Of a stretch of DNA of 64,000 nucleotides, positions 55,501 to 64,000 are shown one piece after another (within the stretch, counting starts at the first letter, position 1; every line of letters starts with the position of its first letter). A model generated the notes under the pieces. That model saw nothing but the letters and a program-made list of their open reading frames with translations, ran no database searches and had not been told where the DNA came from. Source of the DNA: Eutreptiella sp. 'Long Island Sound 2002' (Eukaryota; Euglenozoa; Euglenophyceae; Eutreptiales; Eutreptiaceae); NCBI GenBank assembly GCA_964036045.1, contig OZ038380.1:123982899-124046898 (forward strand), in the 5' to 3' direction. The translations under genes were made by a program, and so were the position numbers.

Positions 55501-58500
55501 GATTCTGATTTTAACGGCGGACCAGATCTGGCCTAGAATTCAGGATTTCAGGAGCCTGCAAATTGTGTCCTTGTGACTTGAATGCATCAGCATGCGGAGA
55601 ACACAAATCCACACTACATTGACGTTTCAGTGTGTTCGCGTTCTCGGTTTGTAGGAATATCGTTGAGACGTCGAACCACACCTGCAGAGGCACGTTTGGC
55701 TGTGTTGGATGCATTGCGGGGTGGCTGACTTTTTCAGCTGACTGGATTTCAAGGACCTGCAACACTACCTGTGTTTCCTGTGGAACCATATCCCCACCCA
55801 CCCAGGGACCTGTGGACCTATGCACACAGTCACAGTCGGAGTCATTGGGATGCGCATGAGCTGATCGCTGCAGCTGCAGCAACAGCTACGGTCAAATGTG
55901 CACAACATTGATGCCCGCAAGTGCAAATTGGGCAGTTCTGCAGCTACATTTTGTTCGTCACCATGTTGCTGTTGGCCTGTGCACGAGCCACAGCAGTAAA
56001 CAATCCTCACAGGTCCCGGATCCCTGGTTCTACAGCTTTTTATTTTTTCTGCAAATATGGAACACAAAGACATACGATGGTCGGATACGAGTTGATGTTG
56101 AAGCTGTGGCACAACCTCCGTGACGAGTCGCAATCCACTGCCCCAACGGAATATTCCCCTTCAACCAAAACTGCCAACTGATGCGAAGAAAGAGAAAGCA
56201 TTGGTTGCTGGAACTCAGGTGATACAGTGGGATGCTTCCAGTGCACTCCATCTGATATCCCTTCTCCCACAAGCTACCATGCCTTCTCGCCACTCGGCCT
56301 TGAACCACCACTCCAACCTCCCGTGCTCTCACCGTCATGAAAAAAGCCAGCCATGTACAAAGATGTCAGCAGAAGCAAAACAAAACAAAACAAAACAAAC
56401 CAGAAATGACAGAGGTAGGCCACCTCCACCTGGGAAATGATGTGATTCGTACGTTTTGTACTGTTTGCCATTATCATTTTTGCAGCACGAGCTGTCTGCC
56501 CATGTTTCCACGACGGATTCATCATTGACCGACGCAAAACATCGTCCTTCTTTCTATCGATGATGATGTGAGGAAGCTTGGAATTTGACGAGGCACTCCG
56601 CATGATTGATGAGGCATATTTTGCAGGGCAAAACAACATTGATTTGCGAAGGAGGTCTCACGTGACCTTGGTGAGGACAAAAAATGGCGACAGACAATGT
56701 GAAGCAAGCCCTGATGGGGATGATGAACGGCAAGGATAGCATGGTAGGTCGGCTATGGTGGGGCAGATATTTGTCCACGTTCTAAAACCAGAGGTACTTA
56801 GGTTGGCTTCGGAGATAGTCAAATTCAATACGTGTGGATATTGGGATCACGCACTATACTTGTGCTGTCGCTGTGCATTATGGGAATAAACGATGCCAGA
56901 AAGTGAGTACGCCCCCCGAACAGATACTGGGACTGCACTGGAACACTGCAAACAAACAAGAAATCTTTCACACAGGACGTAGAACGCAGACCTCGGTCCA
57001 TCACAAGTGCTGCCCGTCTGCGTTCTTCAAGGCAAGACCCAATGTCCCTTGCCCATTGGCTAATCTGGACAACATACCTCGGCCCAAAACTGCTTCACAA
57101 ACATACACGGAGGGCACCAAGCACCGGCGGAAAACTTCACAATCCAATACTCCGTCCCTTGGGAAATGGAAATCATATTGTCTCCCATTTGGTGTGAACC
57201 TGGTAGCATGATACAGATGAGGGAGGCTGCAGGAGCTTGGCACAGGAGGGTGGCACAGCACCAGGGAAATGTGGTGCGTGGATGGTTTGGCATGGGTCAA
57301 CCGCTGTGTTTGAAGAGATGGTTGAATCATGCTTGGGGCTTTGCCCAAAATCCGGATGGTGCCCTCTTTACTATCAGCACCAGTGGCAGCACCAGACCAA
57401 GCAGCATGCAAGCAGCAGCTCGCATGCACCAGCACGCAGCTGGCAACAGCAAATGAAATTGGACCCGCTACAAAACTGCACCCTGCTGCACAGCTCTGTT
57501 CTGCTGCACAAGTATGCAACCTACCGGCCTGCTCTGTACCCCACCGTACAACTTTCTGCCCAACGCACAACTGTGTAGCCCGCTGCACAGCTGTGTCATA
57601 CAGATACACAAATTATCACCTGCTCCACAGCCCACTTCCTTACACTCACAGAATCCACACACAAACTCTCAAGGTGGGGCTCACACCATACCAGGAAGTA
57701 GCAATTGGCAGGCCAACCACCCCACTTCGTCTACCAAGCACTGCTACACAGCACACATGCGCATGCTTGCACACACACCACACATACACACACACACACA
57801 GCACAGCACGGTCCCACTCTTGTAAACACACACCCCAGGGGAGTGCAGGCAAACAAGCAGTAGACGCATGCGTGTGCCTGGAGGCCCACACGTGCACGCA
57901 CACACCGCACACACATACACGCGGACCCTTGTGGCCTGGTTCGGACATAGCCGACTAACGTGTGGAAGGCTGTGCGCCCCCAGTGTAGCAACCACTGGTC
58001 AGGATGGCCCATGGCCAAGTGCTGGTGGACACTGGAGAGCAGCTGACACCTGAGCCAGGCCCGGACGCACTGGTCTGGCCCCTGAAATATTGGCCACCCA
58101 ACCGGTGCACAGTCCCACACCAGCTGGGGGATGCAATGCAGCGGTAGGACAATTGGTGCAGGGCTGTCTTGCAGCCCAGTATGGCTGTATCCCCTCCTCC
58201 CCTTCCTGAAACAGGAGGGGGGCAGGATATGTGCCGTAGACATTCTCTTGCATAGATTCTGACTGAAAAATCCTGACCCAGTTTTAAGGTCTGGTACATT
58301 TTTCTTGGCAATGAGGTGGCACGGTGCCAGTTCAATGGATCCAAGCCCCAACAGCATGCTTGTTTATATGCAGTGTATCCTGTGCACTGCATTCCAACAT
58401 TGCAGTTGCACCATCCCATCCATCAACTGCTTCCTTGTTCAACGGATTTCTGTCTCACCTGATGCCATCCAGACAGCGTTGAGCTGCAGCTGCCGCTTCA

Positions 58501-61500
58501 GCCAAACGCAAGACGCAAGTAAAAAACGATGTCTGTTTTCAGGAAATGGACAGAATTAAAACAAGCATTTTACGGGATTGGGCCAGAATTAATAGCGATA
58601 TTTGTGGAAATATCATTTTCTCCGGACAGTCCCGGAAATCTTAATAGGGATGAGGGTTGCACTTGGCAGTCGTTGAAGAAGCGCCGCACTTTGCACCGCT
58701 GGCGGCAAGACCAGCCAGGCACACACACGCACACTGCACAGGCGGAAATTTTGCACATCAGAGGGTGCAAAACACACGTGCACATGCACAGATCTTCCCT
58801 GCGGTTGACGTCGATCCTGGGTCTCGCGATTTGGCATGGGATACAGAAGGGTCACCAAATGGCTCAGCCAGACATACCAAATTGTTTAGACTTTCCAACG
58901 CAAAGTCATGGATCTCACGTGGAATCCTGTGCCCTTCAAACTCGAACATTCGCATTGGAGTTTTGCTGCCGATGTATGCCCGCACTGCTGGGAACCCCTG
59001 GATGCCCAATCGTACCGCCATTTGTCGGTAGGCATCACCATCAAAGATTCCCAGCTGCGGAGGTATGACAAGTGGAGTAGTTGGGGGCACCGCTCAAACC
59101 CCATTTGAAATTGTGGTTCCTGCGGGTGGGGGCTCGATGAAGGTACCTGGGAACACATCCGCAGTGCCTCATTTTCGTGTCTCTTTTTTCGGAGGAAATC
59201 CTCCATGTGCAGGACGTATTTTTGGCACACGCTTCGCGATGCAGCATGTGCCATTTTGGACTGACTGCATTGCCGGCGCATTGCGCCTTTGCTGAGGGGG
59301 CCCAGCACTACGGAGGAGATTCGGCGCTCTTTCCCCCCTTTTTCCTGCAGCTGATCTTGCCCTTTTTGGTGCTCTGGGTGCAACTCCGTTTGTGTGCAAC
59401 TCGCCACAACTCGCCTGGGCCCCTTGAAGAGGACACTGTGGGTGTTCCATAATCGGTACAAATGGGGGTCTTGGGGGATAGAGGGTACTTGGCCTTGCAC
59501 CCCCAATGATTGAGCTGAGGACACGGTTTCTCTTGCAACCCCCCCCCTGTTCGGGGCAAAAATTTTCCACTGTACGGGCCACTGTGCGGGGCGGACCTTT
59601 TTTGGTAAAAAAAACCCTCAGCAGGGCGTTGCGTGGTGACCCCAATCACCAAAATATGTTCAGAATCTATACCACCAATAAGCCATATGTCAGCAGAGAC
59701 ATGTCATACCCGAGCTGGTACATGCATGCACTCCCAGCTGAGGGTTCATGGGTTCAATACCCACGCCCGGAACCTTTTCTGGCGCTTTTTCTGGCGCTTC
59801 TGGCGCTTTTTCTGGCGCTTTTTCAGCATTACAAATGCACATGACATGCATTGGACACAATCACAAACAACAAAAAAAAAGCTGGGTTCCACAAATCTTT
59901 GAATCCAGCCACTCGCCGGCTGGGTAGTGTACCCTGAGGCACAAAGTGTCACAGTCATCCACGGTGATGGTCTTCAATGTCTTCTCTTTCTTTGCTTTGC
60001 CCAAAGGTTTCACTGGTTTCACTGGTACAGCACGCGTGGCAGTAGTAGTGGCTGAACTTGTTGCAGTATCAGTAGCGGTAGTAGCAGCAGTAGTAGTACT
60101 GGTTGAAGTAGCGAACCGACTGGACGTTGACCCAAAAAAAAAGGTTTGGGCGGGCTTGGTGGACACACAGTTCACAAATAACCCAATCTTCAGCACAATC
60201 AGAATGCTCCTGTCGAAGGGTACAACGATCCGACTCGGCCGAAGACAAAAAAGCAACAGTTTCAGCATTCTTGGAGTGGCAGACATTACAAGGCATAGTC
60301 TGGTCAAGAGCATAGGGGAGGGCAGGAAAAAGAGACAAATGGGTGCCTAATATTGCCTATTTCTGTGCTATGGTTCTGAGAACCCACTGTACGGGCCACT
60401 GTTCGGGGCTGTACGGGAAATATGGGATTCCCGTACGGGGGGGGGGGGGTTGCTCTTGGGAAATTAACCCATGACACTCATGACCCACACATTCAATTTT
60501 GCAACAAGCAAAAGCGAAGATGAGCAGAAAGCGAATTCGGACAAATGATCAAACCAGGGCAATGGGGCCTTGATGCACACACCCGCTCCGGAACAGCACA
60601 TCCTTACGGGGGTTCAGGATCCGCCGGCGTTGCTCTGCATCCGTGGCCACTATGGCCGATGATGATGCCCCACATCCCATCAACATCCTAACCCTTTACA
60701 CAGGACCTCGAAACATTTCCTAGCTCAAGGGCTACAAAGAGGGTATGACATTACTGCTGCGGAGCATTCTGACTCGTGGATGAACAATTGGTAACATTGG
60801 CGCCGGACCACAACAGAAAATGTGAAATGCCGAACCATGCTACTCTTCCCCATTTTGGGCACTTGGGTAACGGCCTCAGAAATGATTGCACTATTTCACC
60901 TACAATCTGCAGCAGGCAACAGGCTGCAGCGCACACGGGGCCCACAAAATGGCACATATTTTAAGCTTGCAGAAGCAGGTTATTGTGAATCCATGCATTT
61001 CTTGGATTCGTTCCGAGCGTTGCAAGTTGCCAGCGCTCCCGGATTACTGGAAACTTCTAACTCAAAGCGCAGAGCCCTTTTAACGCAGTTCCATCTCTCC
61101 CTTCCCTCTTGCTCCTGTCTTCGATCTATTTGCGCGGGTTATGCTTGGGCTTGCTGCTATGGATGCTGGTATTTCCCCCCTGCCATTTCCAGCTCGGCCA
61201 TGGAGGCTCATGATGTAGGTGCCCTGCCCCTTAGATTCTCGTCGTGCGTGTGAGACAGTTGGGGGCGGTGGGGTCTTTGCAATTTGGGGAAGGCCAAGAC
61301 GTATTACTTTGCAAGGGTGTCAGATCCTGTGACCCTGCAAAACAGAGCTGAAGTGCACATATTCCACACATGGCGGTTGAATATGTCAGAAGCAGATTAT
61401 TGCGAATCCATGCAACTGTTGGACTAATCGGTGCTGCGGCTCACACTAGACCTCGGACAACGCTTTTTTGTGCGCCACAGGCGCCGCACGAAAAGCGTCC

Positions 61501-63682
61501 TCTACGGCTATACCCTCGAGCTAGATCGAGAGCTAGAGCGAGAGCCAGAGGCAGAGCCAGGTTTGGGACAGAAGACGCGGCAACGGTTTTTGACCAGACC
61601 AGCCTTTGGCGGAAAGCTTTCTCCCTCCCCGCATGACCGTTAAACATCCAGCCAAATGAAATCCCAATAATATCGACCCCCCCTTTCTACAATCTCCCCC
61701 TTCCGACTGTGGCTCACACAATGAGCTTCAATCAAGAAATGAAATCTGACAGAACAAGCATCGACAAGCGCACCTTGAATTTATCAGTATGGGGCTCCAG
61801 CAGTCTGCATGCTGATAGGTAGATGGGCTTCATGTGATTGCAAGGGGGACACCAAGGCCCAGCCGTGAAGAGAACCAACCAGTTGTCCGACTGTGACTGT
61901 GGATGCAGACACAATGCTGTGCATGCGGGGGACAAGCAGAGTCACTGAGCAGAGCTGCCATGACCATCAATCTATGAGCTTTGAGTTTTCAGCGATGTAG
62001 GAACAGCCATCAGGTGAAGCCAGTTCAGAAGAAAACAGGGATCAGCACTGAATGTGGTGGTGGTTGGGTGGCAAGAAGAGTTGGTGATTGGCATTTGCCA
62101 ACTTGGGTATAAAGACATATCGGGTGTTCGTCAACAAGCTTGGTCTGTTGAATGGGCTGTTGGATGATTGGCCATGGGCGCAATGCAAACGCCGCGCATC
62201 TGTTGCCTCGAAATGTGTAGTAGAGAAAAAGAGTAGAGACAGATGAATCGCTGAATAGGAGGCGATCCAGAGCACTGCAAAAAGGGTGGTCCAGTGGGGT
62301 TGGGACAACTATTCCATTGCCCACCAAATGGGCAGTAAGCTTCTTGCAGGGTGCCCTCCCAAACACTCCCCCCCACCAAATCCCTTGGAATTAGTGCAAG
62401 TTCGGTGAAACCGAGTGCAGACCCCAGCAATGCCAGAACCTTCGATGCACTGAGCCATCGCTGGGCGTACCCATGCCTGGCGCCCTTCAGGGGGTTGAAC
62501 ATGGGCTGGACATGGGCCATAGCTTCACCTCACCCTCCCTTCTTTGATCACACACACCATGACAAGCTGATGGAAGTTTTCGGCGGTGAGATGTGTGAGG
62601 GCGACGGGGTCGGTCTCCTCCTTCGCCTTTTCCAGAACGTGCGACGGGGTCAGAATGCCTTCGTAGAGATGTGGAGATGACTTGGGTGTCCCAAACGGGA
62701 AAATCATGAACCCAGGCCTACCAGCCATGTCCCCAAACGGATTGCAGCGCTGGGGCAAATCATTACATTCCACTTTGGCAACCCTGAGAGTAGAGTGAGG
62801 GGGTCCTTGGATTGCAGTAGAAGAACTGATGATAAGCACTACGACATCGGAGAGGGGTGGTAGACGGGTGCGGGTGTGGGGGGAAGGGGGTCAAATACCA
62901 GAGGCATGCCTCCACCTTATGGTGAGGTGATTTCAAATGCTCGTGCATGGCAGTGTCCGAAATGGACATATCGCATTTGCCTGTAACTTTCATGATGAGC
63001 TGTTGGACATTGAACAACAGGCTGTGCTGCAGAGGCGACAAGGACTCCGATGTAGAGACAATCAAGATGAACTGGACCGACAAAAAAGATTTTTGTACAG
63101 GTGGATATGGGCGGTGGAGGTTCAGCAAGCAGGCTCCCACTCTTACAAGAAGGGCACCCACCCATCACCACCACTCGCTTCGCGTGCGCAAAATAAACAA
63201 AGGCCTGAGCACTGCACAGCAGCACACAGCACAAAATCACAAGAAGCAACAACACACAGCAGCAAGCAGCACCACAAAGCACCACAAAGCGGCAGACAGC
63301 ACCACACAGCAGCAGGCAACACACAGAGCAGCAGGCAGCACCATGCAGCAGCCTGCCGCACCGCACGGAAAATAATGCCTTGGCAGAACATCAGAAGGGT
63401 TGACAAGAATGTGATTCAGTAATCACTTTCAGCATTCTGAGTTCACATCAACAGCAGCATCAGCATCGGCAGCAGCACGAATACCAGCGACGACAGTGGC
63501 AATAACAATGCAAATTGGCACCTCAATCGCAACCCGGGGAATTTGGGATTTTGGAAAGTAGCTGCCAAATGTCCCAGGATCGTAACATCTAACTCAAAAT
63601 CCTCACACTCCACACAATCTGGCGGCATATGTGCCACAATGTAAGCATCCTTGTCGGTGGCCATCACAGCATTGAACTCATC
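49459..63682 (-). CDS. Multi-thioredoxin-domain protein (PDI/ERdj5-like), seven exons seen, 5' end beyond the window
   Basis: Exons on the minus strand: 63682-63522, 62783-62558, 61896-61774, 59054-58878, 57199-57078, 56177-56076, 49587-49459. Splice sites are canonical and phases agree at every join except 58878/57199, where a second donor five bases inside the intron (GTCTGG) would restore phase. Spliced, it gives three thioredoxin folds with active sites CVEC, WCPPC and WCPPC, each followed by the (V/A)DC or FDG strand, the cis-Pro strand (GRPGFMIF, QGFPAVRAYI, NSYPTIVVY) and a final helix. This is the layout of protein disulphide isomerase relatives such as ERdj5, which reduce or form disulphides in the ER. 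No KDEL is seen at the end (ERSRLTN, stop). An upstream exon must supply the start, signal peptide and any J domain. Confidence 0.82.
49938..50095. repeat. Left inverted terminal region of the hAT element with reiterated TAAATT
   Basis: GGAATATCCCAAGCCGGTAA, CGGCCCCCGGCC, then TGTAAATTGGTGTAAAATTT, GGCGTAAATTCCC twice and GGTGTAAATTAG. Reiterated short words next to the ends are typical binding sites for hAT transposases. Confidence 0.65.
50566..51146 (-). repeat. Nested module 2 (0.58 kb) in the transposase gene
   Basis: On the minus strand it begins CCTTGTTTTTCTAAAAACAA, TTGTTTGCCTTTCTTTGTCA and ends ACATGAATTGTCCCGTTTTG, GTGTTCCTACCCCCTTGGCA. Its start equals the start of module 1 and its end equals the end of module 1. 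The inside holds CTCTCGTGGGAGCGACAC twice and GGGTGGGTGGG tracts. Confidence 0.55.
51385..51720. repeat. 48-bp minisatellite, about seven copies
   Basis: Units resemble CCACTGCTGCCAGAGCCAGC followed by GGTCTGTAGGTCAGCGCTGC and TCAAA. On the minus strand they give 16-residue repeats of the form GSSGL.G.GLQTA. Confidence 0.7.
51737..51960. repeat. 92-bp direct duplication, 134 bp apart
   Basis: CCCAGCGAAGGA, CATTCACTG or GTTCACTG, CTGTGCACATGGG, CTCTGGCCAAG or TTCTGGCCAAG, and CCTACTGTACAACATTCA occur in the same order at 51737-51829 and 51871-51960. Confidence 0.65.
52045..52380. repeat. Degenerate tandem repeat with CCGGTCCGCC units, about four copies
   Basis: Units contain CCGGTCCGCCTGGTGGT, AAGTCCTCCA, and AGTCCATCAG or AGTCCACCAG followed by a TCTGC/TTGCATC block. 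Confidence 0.55.
53745..54430. repeat. Tandem repeat of about 240 bp, three copies, with an internal ~60-bp duplication
   Basis: Each unit has GCAAAGCACG, AGCAAAG, AAGCCCCTGAATGCCTCCTT, CTCGAGCCGGGGAAAAGCTC, GAGGCAGGGATCTTCA, GTGTTCT and CACAAATATT. In the first two units the CCTCCTTCTCGAGCC..GATCTTCA part is doubled. CTCGAG pairs on either side of GCCGGGGAAAAG make a hairpin. Lies just inside the right end of the hAT element. Confidence 0.7.
54495..54660. repeat. Right inverted terminal region of the hAT element
   Basis: Mirror of 49938-50095: TAATTTACGCCGAATTTAC, GGGAATTTACGCCACTTTTC, AAATTTACGTAAATTTACAG, CCGGCCCCCGG, then ACCAGCTTGGAATATCCC. GGAATTTACGCCACTTTTC is the near-exact complement of GAAAAGTGGCGTAAATTCCC on the left. 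Confidence 0.65.
54661..56075. other. Intron sequence of the thioredoxin gene
   Basis: Remaining part of the last intron on the 5' side. Only short frames, none with a recognisable motif. Confidence 0.5.
56076..56177 (-). CDS. Thioredoxin gene exon 6: centre of domain 3
   Basis: Acceptor CTTCGCATCAG, donor GTATGT, 34 codons: LAVLVEGEYSVGAVDCDSSR, RLCHSFNINSYPTI. VDCD is the third strand of the fold and YPTI the cis-Pro strand. Confidence 0.86.
57078..57199 (-). CDS. Thioredoxin gene exon 5: WCPPC of domain 3
   Basis: Acceptor ATCATGCTACCAG, donor GTATGT. It reads SHQMGDNMISISQGTEYW then IVKFSAGAWCPPCMFVKQFW, AE. It starts in phase 1, which disagrees with the strongest donor of the previous exon; the alternative donor near 58873 or an unseen micro-exon would fix this. 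Confidence 0.82.
57650..57960. repeat. CA-rich low-complexity tract in the thioredoxin gene intron
   Basis: Repeated ACACACACAC, CACATACACA and GCACACAC words. Frames here give H/T-rich or CVCV peptides only. It lies between exons 4 and 5. Confidence 0.6.
58878..59054 (-). CDS. Thioredoxin gene exon 4: second half of domain 2
   Basis: Acceptor CATACCTCCGCAG, donor GTATGT, 59 codons: LGIFDGDAYRQMAVRLGIQG, FPAVRAYIGSKTPMRMFEFE and RIPREIHDFALESL. FPAV carries the cis-Pro; the last helix is intact. Confidence 0.85.
59774..59826. repeat. 12-bp tandem repeat TTTTCTGGCGCT
   Basis: Four to five units, one lacking the leading TTT, in the intron between exons 3 and 4. Confidence 0.75.
59861..60296 (-). 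CDS. Small zinc-binding-like protein with a homopolymer frame change
   Basis: ATG at 60296 opens MPCNVCHSKNAETVAFLSSA, then CTLRQEHSDCAEDWVICELC and HQARPNLFF: two C-x2-C pairs about 45 residues apart. At a run of nine A on the plus strand (60134-60142) the reading moves to the next frame: a Thr/Ser/Ala-rich stretch, then KPVKPLGKAKKEKTLKTITV, DDCDTLCLRVHYPAGEWLDS. Both parts look protein-like, so the run length is probably wrong or mutated. About 140 residues, single exon, lying within an intron of the thioredoxin gene on the same strand. It may be a gene carried by an element. Confidence 0.4.
60297..61773. other. Intron sequence, no further exon recognised
   Basis: Contains a G run near 60438-60447 and CACTGTACGGGCCACTGT, a word also found at about 59569, both near TTCGGGGC, suggesting a small dispersed repeat. 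An eroded GAGCCA/GAGCTA hexamer tract lies at about 61520-61560. Confidence 0.4.
61774..61896 (-). CDS. Thioredoxin gene exon 3: WCPPC of domain 2
   Basis: Acceptor GCATCCACAG, donor GTGCGC, exactly 41 codons: SQSDNWLVLFTAGPWCPPCN, then HMKPIYLSACRLLEPHTDKFK. The strand-WCPPC-helix arrangement is complete. Confidence 0.88.
61897..62557. other. Intron between thioredoxin gene exons 2 and 3
   Basis: Bounded by GTGTGT and CATCCACAG. No coding motif seen. Confidence 0.55.
62558..62783 (-). CDS. Thioredoxin gene exon 2: second half of domain 1
   Basis: Acceptor CTACTCTCAG; the first base completes the Arg codon. VAKVECNDLPQRCNPFGDMA, GRPGFMIFPFGT (cis-Pro strand) and LYEGILTPSHVLEKAKEE (last helix), then LTAENFHQLVM leading to domain 2. 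Donor GTGTGT. Confidence 0.82.
63200..63350. repeat. AGCAGCAC/ACACAGCA low-complexity tract
   Basis: Repeated CAGCA, ACAGCAGC, CACCACAAAGC and GGCAGACAGCACC words in the intron between exons 1 and 2 of the thioredoxin gene. Confidence 0.65.
63522..63682 (-). CDS. Thioredoxin gene exon 1 of 7 seen: CVEC half-domain
   Basis: Acceptor TGCTGCCTGCCCAACAG. It reads DEFNAVMATDKDAYIVAHMP then DCVECEDFE and ILGHLAATFQ, ending with two bases of an Arg codon before the donor GTGCCA. The active site is CVEC with no preceding Trp, unusual for a redox-active domain. Confidence 0.8.
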
Positions 63683-64000
63683 CTGTTGGGCAGGCAGCAA
63701 ATCCGGGTCACAAAGCGGCAGCCGTCATCCTTGAGAACACTTACAACCGTGGCGCAGGACGCAGCAGGTGCGCCGCAGGATTTGGGTTTCACTGTTTTTC
63801 ACTGGACTATCACACTGTTTCCCACGTCAAAGAAACGGAAACAAACAAGATTGACGGTCTTTCCAGCTTCCATTCCCTATGCCCATGGGCAAACACTAGC
63901 TTTTTGTTATGGTCAATGGCCGCGGAAACCTGACTTTGAGAACTTGACGTGCCGCGCTACTGCCGACCTTGAATTTGCCTCTGTCATCAGAGCGGATCTG
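63683..64000. other. Intron sequence upstream of the first thioredoxin exon seen
   Basis: No exon recognised. The start of the gene lies beyond the right edge. Confidence 0.45.

Noticed and set aside
62940-63090. An extra thioredoxin-gene exon (FNVQQLIMKVTGKCDMS...)
   Set aside because: Exons 63522-63682 and 62558-62783 join perfectly in phase and complete the fold without it, so it is most likely intron.

Overview
The window is nuclear DNA from a eukaryote. It shows GT-AG introns (donors such as GTATGT and GTAAGT), long introns, SINE-like and hAT DNA elements, non-LTR retrotransposons and large microsatellites. A light-harvesting sequence of the green chlorophyll a/b (LHCII) type points to a photosynthetic protist with a green plastid, such as a prasinophyte-grade green alga or a secondary green alga; I cannot name the species. 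A 200-base block of N (36822-37021) is a scaffold gap. Host DNA is close to 50% GC, while the retroelements are extremely GC-rich and use C-ending codons.

Layout. 1-12 kb: gene-poor DNA with many G/C homopolymers, one copy of a dispersed element with GCGC-rich ends (897-1695), short repeat clusters, and a recognisable exon of an MFSD14/HIAT1-like transporter broken by an in-frame TAG (9902-10498). 12.1-31.5 kb: a head-to-tail cluster of one non-LTR retrotransposon family, each copy joined to the next through a (TACA)n tract. Copy A is 5'-truncated, copy B is internally deleted or composite, and copy C is essentially full length (20145-31050) with ORF1 and an ORF2 carrying zinc-finger, EEP endonuclease, reverse transcriptase, RNase H and CCHC modules. 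A fourth copy (D) follows an 897-bp (TACA)n tract and runs into the gap. 31.5-35 kb: an LHCII-type sequence spanning the junction of two LHC units (a polyprotein pattern), cut off by a poly(A) run, then GC-rich tandem repeats.

37-49 kb: an SPX-domain exon (37473-37862), two SINE-like copies flanking a GC-rich 1.7-kb block, Cys/His zinc modules of the HGGGK type on both strands, a second copy of the GCGC-ended element, and a 488-codon open frame of unknown meaning. 49.4-63.7 kb: a minus-strand gene for a protein with at least three thioredoxin domains (active sites CVEC, CPPC, CPPC). I rebuilt it from seven exons with matching splice sites; phase agrees at all joins except one. Its 6.5-kb last intron holds a hAT-type transposon of about 4.7 kb (inverted ends rich in TAAATT) with a decayed DUF4371-type transposase, itself interrupted by two head-to-tail modules of unknown origin.

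The most interesting system is the (TACA)n-associated non-LTR family: consistent 5' starts, (TACA)n at every 3' end, head-to-tail stacking, near-identical copies, a 3' untranslated region made of degenerate duplicates of the ORF2 tail, and a 25-bp minisatellite in one 5' region. Exon and domain calls come from reading translations by eye; no database search was run.
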